A DNA stretch of 64,000 nt, from assembly GCF_004152865.1 (NCBI RefSeq), contig NZ_SEOO01000017.1, positions 33,345 through 97,344 on the forward strand, written 5' to 3'. The DNA is from Sphingobium cupriresistens. Its GTDB lineage: Bacteria; Pseudomonadota; Alphaproteobacteria; Sphingomonadales; Sphingomonadaceae. This document shows positions 16,308 through 22,914 of this stretch, in pieces. A program made the translations under genes and the position numbers. A model generated the notes under the pieces. The model did not search any database, had not been told where the DNA came from, and saw only the letters and a list, made by a program, of their open reading frames with translations. The first letter of the stretch is position 1, and each line of letters starts with the position of its first letter.

Positions 16308-17150
16308 TCAGGCTGCTTTGAGGCGCTGCATCCCTTCCGCCAGCGTCCAAAGCGCGCGGTTGAGCGTCACGTTCTGGTCAATGCCGTTTATGGCACGGGT
16401 CTGGCTGCGGCGGATGCGGCCCTCGGCGTTACGCTTACGGCCCTGCAACCCGCCGCGCACGACATTCTCCTGAATGACGTTGAACGTGGTCCACAGGCTG
16501 CGGTCCACATCCTCGCGGCGGCGCGGCTCGATGATCTGCTCGGGGCGAACCGGGCTTTCATCGTCGCCATAGCGGGCGACAAGGCTGACCTCGCCAAGCA
16601 AGCGCTGCTCGTCCGGCGAAAGCTGGATCGCCTTCATCGACTCGCTGGCGTCGATCAGCCGAGGGAAGTCCTCGGCAACGGTGAACACGCCCTCGATAAT
16701 GTCATGCTCAATATTGCCTTTGTGCGGCACGCGGACCTCCTCAAACCGCTCGCCCGCAATCATGCTGTTGGTGCAAACGAAGCGCAGCATCCCGGCGAAC
16801 ATCTGATAGGCGCTCGTCCCGTCATGGCTGTTGACGATGATGACTTCGGCCGCCTCCGGTTTGCCGATGCCGTCGTCACGGCGAAGGCGCAGCATATGCT
16901 TGGCGTGGCCGTGGCGGCTGCCGTCGCGAGGCGCCGACTGGACCGCGAAGAACGGCGACCATCCTTCCCGGCGTAGCCCCTCCACGATGTCGATTGTCGG
17001 GACATAGACGTAGCGATCCGAACGGCTGTCGTGCGCCTCGCGCGCGAAGATCGACGGGACGTGGCGATACAGCGCCTCGTTATCGAGCGGCTCCCGGCCG
17101 CTGATTTGGTGGGCGTTGCGGCCGAACCGGGTGGCAAGCTGATAGTGCAT
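16308..17150 (-). CDS. DUF932 family protein
   Basis: The 280-residue protein has the DUF932 core: YVYVPTIDIVEGLRREGW, FFAVQSAPRD and VIIVNSHDGTSAYQMFAGM, then FRFVCTN-like FVCTNSMIAG. The family occurs on plasmids, phages and ICEs; it is also called plasmid-related or phage/plasmid-like protein TIGR03299, and its function is unknown. A GGAGG site lies 5 bases ahead of the ATG at 17150; the open frame continues upstream but reads unlike the family. It lies in the same module as the ParB-like and DUF736 genes. Confidence 0.9.
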   Translation of the reverse strand: MHYQLATRFGRNAHQISGREPLDNEALYRHVPSIFAREAHDSRSDRYVYVPTIDIVEGLRREGWSPFFAVQSAPRDGSRHGHAKHMLRLRRDDGIGKPEAAEVIIVNSHDGTSAYQMFAGMLRFVCTNSMIAGERFEEVRVPHKGNIEHDIIEGVFTVAEDFPRLIDASESMKAIQLSPDEQRLLGEVSLVARYGDDESPVRPEQIIEPRRREDVDRSLWTTFNVIQENVVRGGLQGRKRNAEGRIRRSQTRAINGIDQNVTLNRALWTLAEGMQRLKAA

Positions 17151-17426
17151 TTTGGCCTCCTTGGGCTTGGGTTTCCGCGCAGCGGAGCGCCGCGCTGAAA
17201 CCCTGCCCGTCGGCGAGACCGGGGGTGCAAACGGAAAGCGGCTTCGCGGGGAACCGGCTGCACTGAGCGCAGCGAGGGAAGCTGGGCGGAAGCCGCTTGA
17301 AGTGCGCGGGGGGCAGAGCCCCAAGCACCGAACAGATGGGGTGCCGGGCCTATCGGCCCGTCAGTTCACCGCAACGCTCTTGCGATCTGTTCCTGTTTTG
17401 ATCCAAACAGACCGTGAGGAGTTGAT

Positions 17427-17756
17427 ATGAGCATTACGATCACGGGACAGCCTGGCCAGCGTATCGCGGTGGCGGGCGACATAACCACCACGCTGCGCGT
17501 TCCCTATCATGAGGTCGAGGAGCGGTTCCTGCTCGCGGCGAGCGATGGGTCGCTGATCGAAGGGCGGCTAGAAGCCGAGGACGATCGCTTCGATTTCCGG
17601 GTTGCCGTGGACGGTGCGGGGATCTCGCGCGTGGGATCGGTCGAGCTGACGCTGGATTGGGCAGTCGAGTGGCTGACGATCGCACCCTATGATGCGGGCG
17701 TGGTAATGGAGCGTGCCGTCGCCCCGCTTCCGCTGTTCGAGCGACTGGACAGTTGA
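17427..17756 (+). CDS. Small unrecognised ICE protein
   Basis: The 109-residue acidic protein starts MSITITGQPGQRIAV after a clear GAGGAG site 8 bases upstream. The alternating pattern (VAGDITTTLRVPY, VGSVELTLDWAVEWLTI) predicts a beta-rich fold. No family is recognised. It is a single gene on the plus strand, divergent from DUF932 and convergent with DUF736, with a bidirectional terminator after it. It therefore forms its own transcription unit. Function unknown. Confidence 0.78.
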   Translation: MSITITGQPGQRIAVAGDITTTLRVPYHEVEERFLLAASDGSLIEGRLEAEDDRFDFRVAVDGAGISRVGSVELTLDWAVEWLTIAPYDAGVVMERAVAPLPLFERLDS

Positions 17757-17778
17757 ACCGGGTCTTCTGCGAACAGGA

Positions 17779-17806
17779 AACGCCCCGCTCCGAAGAGCGG
17801 GGCGTT
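17779..17806. terminator. Bidirectional intrinsic terminator
   Basis: AACGCCCCGCTC and GAGCGGGGCGTT form a perfect 12-bp stem around a CGAA tetraloop. It sits 22 bp after the plus-strand gene ending at 17756 and 8 bp after the minus-strand DUF736 stop at 17815, so it can serve both convergent genes. Flanking A and T bases extend the stem. Confidence 0.75.
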
Positions 17807-17814
17807 GTCGGCGG

Positions 17815-18114
17815 TCAGCGCGACCAGATAAGGGCGTATTCGCCGGCGGTGTCGGTCTCGCTCAGGGTGGCGTAGATCGGAGCCGGGAAGGTCGGATCGT
17901 CGATCTTGACCGAGATGTAGTCGCGCTTCTCGCGGCTGGTCTTCTGCCATCCGGCGCCGCATTCGACGGAGCCGACCGTGAGCCTGTGGTCGGGGGCTTT
18001 CTCGCTCTCCTTATCGACCGGGCGGAGGACCGCCTTCGCCTTCAGGGTCAGGGTGGTGATGGTGCCGTTAAAGTTGCCGTTATCGGCCTTGGTGAAGGTG
18101 CCGATGGTCGCCAT
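17815..18114 (-). CDS. DUF736 family protein (copy 2)
   Basis: The 99-residue protein starts MATIGTFTKADNG and contains DYISVKIDDPTFPAPIYATL, the DUF736 core. It is clearly diverged from copy 1 at 12785 (LRIDDP versus VKIDDP; different N-terminus), so this is an old paralogue or separate acquisition rather than a recent duplication. The start at 18114 matches the family; the open frame to 18195 adds a basic stretch that does not fit. Function unknown, ICE-associated. Confidence 0.9.
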   Translation of the reverse strand: MATIGTFTKADNGNFNGTITTLTLKAKAVLRPVDKESEKAPDHRLTVGSVECGAGWQKTSREKRDYISVKIDDPTFPAPIYATLSETDTAGEYALIWSR

Positions 18115-18474
18115 GTCGAAGTTCCTTTGCACTTTCGGGCCACGACCGCCGCGGCCTCGATGGCGATCGAAGTCCGGGGACGATCGGACGCGCACCGCTT
18201 GCGGCCCGAGCGCAGCGGAGGACGGCGACGGGCGGCTTTTTTTGCTTCGCGATGCAAAGCCGAAGGCGGCGGAAAAAAGTTGACCGGCGCTGTTGCGCCA
18301 GGTCGGGCGAGGCGAAGCCGGTCCCCGGTTAGATCAAGCCAATCGGGAGGCCGCGCGGTCATGGCTGGATGCGTGGGATAGCCGATGGCGACTGCCTCTG
18401 AGCCATGCCGATGACCGTGCGGGACCACAAAACCGACCAACTGGCCACGCAGGCAATGCCTGCCGCCGTCGCAG
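18115..18474. other. Intergenic region upstream of DUF736 copy 2
   Basis: About 360 bp without a supportable gene. It holds two small hairpins, GGCGC-TGTT-GCGCC at 18286 to 18299 and GCAGGC-AAT-GCCTGC near 18449 to 18463, and A- and T-rich patches near 18240 to 18278 that could contain the DUF736 promoter. Nothing else is seen. Confidence 0.4.
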
Positions 18475-18819
18475 TTAACCGGAGAGAGCGCCCCAGGCCC
18501 TGACGAACGCCGCAGCGTGCTCGTTGACGAAGGCGTCGAGGTCGAGCGGCCGCACGCGCCCCCCGCCCAGCTCGTGCTGGTGAAGAAACGACAACAGCAC
18601 CGGCGACACCAACGCTACCGCTGGTCCGCACGGATCGACATCGCGCATCTCGCCGGTCTGGATGTGCGCCCGCAGACGCGCCTCGACCGCCGAAAGGGTC
18701 TGTTCGAGCGACGACGTAGCGAATGCCGGCCCAGCGATTCTTGGCGCACGCTTTCGGTCAGGCCCGACCGCGAACATCGTCATCACACCGAAGCGCAGCC
18801 CGGCCGCCAGATGCGCCAT
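18475..18819 (-). pseudogene. TetR-family regulator remnant lacking its DNA-binding domain
   Basis: The 114-residue frame ends in a sequence typical of a TetR C-terminal ligand-binding domain (VEARLRAHIQTGEMRDVDP, then FVNEHAAAFVRAWGAL). The N-terminal helix-turn-helix that every TetR regulator needs is absent; upstream sequence is GC-rich and non-coding. It is best read as a 5'-truncated gene left by recombination in the ICE. If translated it could not bind DNA in the usual way. The domain match is by eye and moderate. Confidence 0.55.
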
Positions 18820-18883
18820 TCTGAAACCGCGAGCGGGGGCTTGGCCCCGCGAGCGTCCGTTTCAATCCACGACGATCGGCCGC

Positions 18884-18948
18884 GCGCCTAAAGGCGCGCA
18901 GCCGATTTATGTCAGCGTGGGGAAACCGGGGCGGCTCGCGCCGCCCCG
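18884..18948 (-). terminator. Hairpins after the ParB-like gene
   Basis: CGGGGCGGC and GCCGCCCCG form a perfect 9-bp stem with a TCGC loop at 18927 to 18948, 8 bp past the parB-like stop. A second hairpin, GCGCGCC-TAAA-GGCGCGC, lies near 18884 to 18901. Either could end transcription of the minus-strand gene. Confidence 0.55.
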
Positions 18949-18955
18949 ATCCCGG

Positions 18956-20989
18956 TCACTCGGCAGCGACAGCGTAGGTATCCTCCGGCACTTCCTCGGC
19001 CTCGCCGAACGGCTCCGCCGCCTCAACCTCGGCCTGCTCCGCCTCCGGCTGCACCGTCCGCAGCACGGCGGGAAGCCAGCCGCTACCGGCTAGAAGCTGC
19101 TCGGCGGTCTGCGCCATGTCCGGCTTCTTCATGTCGGCGATACGGCGGGCGGCGTCCTCCGACACGCCTTCGGTAACGGCCTCCACGATATGCGCCTTGG
19201 TGACGCGGCCAAGGTAACTGTCAGCGGTCGGCGTCCAGTCCTTCGCGACGTCCAGCGCCAGCGCGCTCGCCAGCCTATCCGCCGTTTGCAGCGACCGGGG
19301 CTTACGGTCCCACGGCAGCCGCAGGGCGTTGACGGTGCGGGCCGCGCAATGCGCCAGCAACGCTGTCCGCCGCTCATCGTCCAGCCCAACGATGAAGCCC
19401 CACAGGTCCGCCACGTCACGCGGCATCCGCTCGGCCCAAGCCTCGCGCGCCTCGTTCGCCTTCGCAGCCAGCGGGGTATCTTCGATCCCGTCCGCATGGC
19501 TGCCAAGCGGCGTCACGGTCGGACGAACCTCAAGGCAACCGGCCTCGGCATAGCTGTAGAACAACTGCGCCGTGAGCGTGTGGGTCAAGGCGATCAGCGC
19601 CAAATCCGGCCGCTCGCCAAGTGCCACGCGCAAGGCCAGCGTCCGATAAGCGGACAGGTCGCGGGTGAGGCTGTCGGAAATCGGCTTGCCCGGTTCCTCG
19701 TCCTCTTCCTCGATCTCCTGCACGTCCTCGTCGCCATCCTCGGGCTGCTCGTCCTCCACGGCCTCCGAATCGATGGCTTCGCCTTCGGGCTGCGGGTCAG
19801 CTAGCGCCTCGTCTTCGGCTCGGACGAAACCCCGCTCGATCCTGACCGTGCCGTCATGGTGGAGCACGACGAACGCGCCGCCATGCGCGATCACGCTGGC
19901 GTCGTAGGCCGAACGCTTGGCCGAAATGGCGTCGATCTCGTCGGACACCGCCTCCAGCTTCGTCGCCACGTCCTCGGGCATCTCGTCATAGGACGAATAG
20001 CCTTCGGCAAGCTCGTCATGCTCGGTGGACAGCGCATCCAGCCGCGCCTCGTCCTCGTCGGACAGGGCGATCTGCTGCGGATAGAAGCGCCGCATCCCGT
20101 GGGCGTGGGGGTAGTCGATATGCGCCTCGGTCCATTTCCAGCCCTTGGCCTGCACCTGCTCGGCAACCTCCCGCAGCTTCTCGGCGGCGAGCATATCGAG
20201 CAAGCCCGCATCCTCGAAGAACCCGCCCCGGTCCTCGCTGAACAGGTCGCGGATGATGTTGCCGCCCGCTTCGACATAGGCGTCGGCTCCGACGAACACC
20301 GCGCGCCGGTCCGTCGCCGGGACGTTAGCAGCGGTCATGTCGCGCCGGATGATCCACGGCTCGCGGTTATGATGCAGCCCCTCGAACACCTGCTCCTGAC
20401 GGGCATGGTCCTCGGTGATAGCGAAGGCCATCAATTGGTCCAGCGTAAGACCGTCCTCCCGATAGACCTGCAACAGCTTCGGGCTGACCGCACCCAAGCG
20501 AAGCCGCTGCTTCACCACGCCAGCCGACACGCCGAACCGCGCGCCGATCTCCTGCGCACCCCAACCCTTGTCGTTGGAAAGTTCCGCGAACCGCTCGAAT
20601 TGGTCGGCGGGGTGCATCGGAGTGCGAGTCACGTTCTCGTCCAGACTGATCTCGGCGGGGTCGTTCGCCGTGTCCAGCCAGCAGCGGACATGCTCGGACT
20701 TCTTGATCTGCTTACGCTTGGCGCGCAGCAGCATCGCCAGCCTGCGGCCTTCGCCAGCGGTGACGAGGTAATAGCCGGTCGGCGTCCCGTCCTCCTTGGC
20801 CTCTGGCTCGATAACAAGGTTCTGGATCAGCCCCTTGTGCTGGATCGACGCGGCCAGCGCTTCGATAGCGGCCTCCCCATGCGGCACCTTGCGGGCATTG
20901 CGCGGGGACTTCTTGAGCTTGGCGAGTGGCACGAAAATCTCGACGCCCGACACAGGCTCGGCGGCTGCGGTTTCGGTAACAGCGTTCAT
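18956..20989 (-). CDS. Large ParB/RepB/Spo0J-family protein
   Basis: The 677-residue protein has an N-terminal ParB nuclease-like/CTP-binding fold (LKKSPRNARKVP, AGEGRRLAML, ENVTRTPMHPADQFERF) and a KorB-like helix-turn-helix (EIGARFGVSAGVVKQRLRLG), then a long region with an acidic stretch (EDEQPEDGDEDVQEIEEEDEE). It is about twice the length of chromosomal ParB, as usual for ICE and plasmid versions. No parA is in the window. ATG at 20989 is preferred to GTG at 20992 because GGAG lies 7 bases before it. Likely roles are partition or regulation. Confidence 0.9.
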   Translation of the reverse strand: MNAVTETAAAEPVSGVEIFVPLAKLKKSPRNARKVPHGEAAIEALAASIQHKGLIQNLVIEPEAKEDGTPTGYYLVTAGEGRRLAMLLRAKRKQIKKSEHVRCWLDTANDPAEISLDENVTRTPMHPADQFERFAELSNDKGWGAQEIGARFGVSAGVVKQRLRLGAVSPKLLQVYREDGLTLDQLMAFAITEDHARQEQVFEGLHHNREPWIIRRDMTAANVPATDRRAVFVGADAYVEAGGNIIRDLFSEDRGGFFEDAGLLDMLAAEKLREVAEQVQAKGWKWTEAHIDYPHAHGMRRFYPQQIALSDEDEARLDALSTEHDELAEGYSSYDEMPEDVATKLEAVSDEIDAISAKRSAYDASVIAHGGAFVVLHHDGTVRIERGFVRAEDEALADPQPEGEAIDSEAVEDEQPEDGDEDVQEIEEEDEEPGKPISDSLTRDLSAYRTLALRVALGERPDLALIALTHTLTAQLFYSYAEAGCLEVRPTVTPLGSHADGIEDTPLAAKANEAREAWAERMPRDVADLWGFIVGLDDERRTALLAHCAARTVNALRLPWDRKPRSLQTADRLASALALDVAKDWTPTADSYLGRVTKAHIVEAVTEGVSEDAARRIADMKKPDMAQTAEQLLAGSGWLPAVLRTVQPEAEQAEVEAAEPFGEAEEVPEDTYAVAAE

Positions 20990-21372
20990 CACACTTCTCC
21001 TTCAAAACCACACACACCCCGGAATGGGGTGGGCGGCGAAAGAGCGACCGGCAGGCCCGCCGGCGGAGCCGGGCAGCATCCGCAGGACCGGAACGCAGAG
21101 GAGGTAAGCGCGCCTCGCGCGCGTTGCGGCCCGGCGCGGCGGGCCTAGAGGGAAGCGACGCCCACCCCATCTCGGGAGTGCAACGACCAACGATACGATC
21201 GGGCCGGCGTAGCCCTGGCCCGATCTCCGCAGCATTGGAAAAGCTGAAATCCGCCGAGGCGGATCTATCAGTTGGCGCGAATGCGACGGCGGGGCGTTGC
21301 GGGGTGTCCCCGCAGAGGGGGTAGCGGGAGACACAGGCTCCCGCTCAGGGGGAAACATCCCCCCTCCAAATG
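20990..21372. other. Intergenic region between the ParB-like and Acb1-like genes
   Basis: No gene is seen in 383 bp. The right half carries AGCGGGAG/CTCCCGCT at 21323 to 21330 and 21338 to 21345, and GGGGG-AAACAT-CCCCC just beyond it. Both lie within 50 bp after the minus-strand stop at 21373 and are likely its terminator. The left half would hold the parB-like promoter. Confidence 0.5.
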
Positions 21373-21858
21373 TCAGCCTAAGATTTCAGGCCCGAACATC
21401 AGCATTCCATCGAAAGGGCGCACATCTCGTAGATTCCGTCCATCATCAGGCGTGAAGCTCACATGCGGTATGTATGCGCGAAAATCCCACACCCCACCTG
21501 ATTGCCGATGAGCAAGGTGGCGAGCAACCAAAGCGGGCGACGGAATACATAGCGTAATCAGTCCTCCCATGCGTTCAACCCGCCGGGATGAACCCGATTC
21601 GATCTGGAGAGCGTCCGGGTCGAGCGCTAATAGGCTATGCGGAGAGAATATAACCGTCACATGCCAAAAAGACGGGCGTAGATCGCGAAACCCTTCGTCG
21701 CGCGCCCAAGCTGCCAACGCAGGCGCGTTGTCCAGCGCCCGGATCACCGCTCTGCCCGGCGGTCCTGATGATGTTGTCAGCAATGCTCCCGCCAGCGTCA
21801 CACTCACTGACTGTAAATAGTAGCCTCGCCATCGCGACCTTGCAATTCTTGGCGTCAT
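21373..21858 (-). CDS. Acb1-like 2H phosphoesterase (anti-CBASS candidate)
   Basis: This ORF of up to 161 residues has two H-x-T/S motifs 66 residues apart, His66-Val-Thr68 in FWHVTVIFSP and His132-Val-Ser134 in YIPHVSFTPDDG. They are preceded by LAAWARDEGF and followed by VRPFDGMLMFGPE. This order closely follows the 2H domain of phage proteins annotated Acb1-like, which in T4 degrade the cyclic nucleotides of CBASS immunity (established knowledge). The N-terminal 30 residues fit poorly, so the start may be further in. It stands alone, divergent from fitAB. Another cyclic nucleotide or RNA substrate is possible. Confidence 0.68.
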   Translation of the reverse strand: MTPRIARSRWRGYYLQSVSVTLAGALLTTSSGPPGRAVIRALDNAPALAAWARDEGFRDLRPSFWHVTVIFSPHSLLALDPDALQIESGSSRRVERMGGLITLCIPSPALVARHLAHRQSGGVWDFRAYIPHVSFTPDDGRNLRDVRPFDGMLMFGPEILG

Positions 21859-21881
21859 CGACTAACATGCAGTCATTGACT
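21854..21881 (+). promoter_or_regulatory. Direct repeat upstream of fitAB, possible operator
   Basis: GTCATCGACT (21854 to 21863) and GTCATTGACT (21872 to 21881) are direct repeats matching at 9 of 10 positions, centred 18 bp apart, just before the fitA ribosome site. FitAB-type antitoxins repress their own promoter by binding repeats, so an operator is plausible. The repeat also covers the maximal start of the divergent Acb1-like gene. Confidence 0.4.
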
Positions 21882-21894
21882 TATGGAGGCCAGT

Positions 21895-22143
21895 ATGGCG
21901 GTCATGACGATCCGGAACATCGACGATACGATCAAGAAGCGCTTGCGCGTGCGCGCGGCGGTCAACGGCCGCTCGATGGAGGATGAGGCGCGGGACATCC
22001 TTCGCTCGGCGCTCTCGACGGACGATCCGCGACCGCGCAATCTGGCGCATGCCATCCATGAGCGCTTCGGTGTGCTGGGCGGCGTCGATCTCCCCGACGT
22101 GCCTCGCGAAGCGATCCGGCACACGGTGGACTTCGGCGAATGA
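21895..22143 (+). CDS. fitA: FitA-type ribbon-helix-helix antitoxin
   Basis: The 82-residue antitoxin has the FitA pattern AVMTIRNIDDTIKKRLRVRA followed by NGRSMEDEARDILRSAL, a ribbon-helix-helix DNA-binding domain, and a C-terminal toxin-binding tail (LPDVPREAIRHTVDF). The ATG at 21895 is used because GGAGG lies 4 bases before it; an ATG at 21883 overlaps that site. It overlaps fitB by ATGA. Together they form a toxin-antitoxin module that can stabilise the ICE. Confidence 0.92.
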   Translation: MAVMTIRNIDDTIKKRLRVRAAVNGRSMEDEARDILRSALSTDDPRPRNLAHAIHERFGVLGGVDLPDVPREAIRHTVDFGE

Positions 22144-22562
22144 TCGTCCTCGATACCAATGTCATCTCCGAACTGATGCGGAGTGAGTCCGATGCTGCGG
22201 TGATGGCGTGGATCGCCGAGCAACCGATGGCGGGCGTGTTCACGACGACGCTGACCCAGGCGGAAATCTTCTACGGCCTGGCGCTTCTGCCCGAAGGTCG
22301 CCGCCGGGATGCGCTAACGGAAGCTGCGCGGCCGATGTTCGATGTCGATCTCGCCGGGCGTGTGCTGCCGTTCGATACGGACGCAGCTAATGCCTATCCT
22401 GACATTGCAGCCGGGCGGCGGAAAAGTGGCAAGCCGATCAGCCAGATCGACGCGCAGATTGCGGCGATCGTGCGCTCGCGGGGCGCGCGACTGGCGACTC
22501 GCAATGTCGCCGACTTCGCGGACTGCGCCATCACTGTCGTGAACCCGTGGGGCGAGACATGA
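22140..22562 (+). CDS. fitB: FitB/VapC-type PIN-domain toxin
   Basis: The 140-residue PIN ribonuclease begins MIVLDTNVISELMRS. Acidic metal-binding residues are Asp5, Glu42 (TLTQAEIFYG), Asp104 (SQIDAQIAAI) and Asp125 (ATRNVADF). All four catalytic positions are intact, so the toxin should be active when FitA is lost. The start overlaps fitA by 4 bases. Substrate is likely RNA, as known for the family. Confidence 0.93.
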   Translation: MIVLDTNVISELMRSESDAAVMAWIAEQPMAGVFTTTLTQAEIFYGLALLPEGRRRDALTEAARPMFDVDLAGRVLPFDTDAANAYPDIAAGRRKSGKPISQIDAQIAAIVRSRGARLATRNVADFADCAITVVNPWGET

Positions 22563-22644
22563 ACCGCGCCGCCCTCCGCCCCTATCTGCGCTACGCTGCG
22601 TCGGAAGCTTTGCACCAGCGCAGGCCGGGCGGCACCGTGTCGGC

Positions 22645-22899
22645 ATGGCCACGTTTCGTAAGCCGCGCCGCCGAACGCCGCGCCGTCCCGCATATTGTCC
22701 GGACGATTTGCTTGATTACGCCCGATCGCTGGACGGCGCGCCTCGGTCTTGTGCCGGTCGGTCGCCTAAAGACGATCTTTCGACCTGGACCGTTACCGAC
22801 GACTGGCCCGAGCGCGTGCCGGTCACGAGCGTCGAAGTGGACGTGTTCGAGGCATGGTTCGGCGACATCTTCGACGAGCTGTTCGGGCCATGCGAATGA
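22645..22899 (+). CDS. Small acidic protein linked to the recombinase
   Basis: The 84-residue protein starts with a basic Pro/Arg stretch (ATFRKPRRRTPRRPAY) and ends strongly acidic (VDVFEAWFGDIFDELFG). It lies 15 bp ahead of the serine recombinase on the same strand, so the two are probably co-transcribed. The sequence reads like a conserved ICE protein and may be a recombination directionality or accessory factor; that role is inferred only from position. Its ribosome site is weak. Confidence 0.72.
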   Translation: MATFRKPRRRTPRRPAYCPDDLLDYARSLDGAPRSCAGRSPKDDLSTWTVTDDWPERVPVTSVEVDVFEAWFGDIFDELFGPCE

Positions 22900-22914
22900 T
22901 GTGAGGAAGCTGCC

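Noticed and set aside
16018..16350. 110-codon minus-strand frame in the inverted-repeat region
   Set aside because: No ribosome site, biased composition and full overlap with the hairpin cluster and the DUF932 end.
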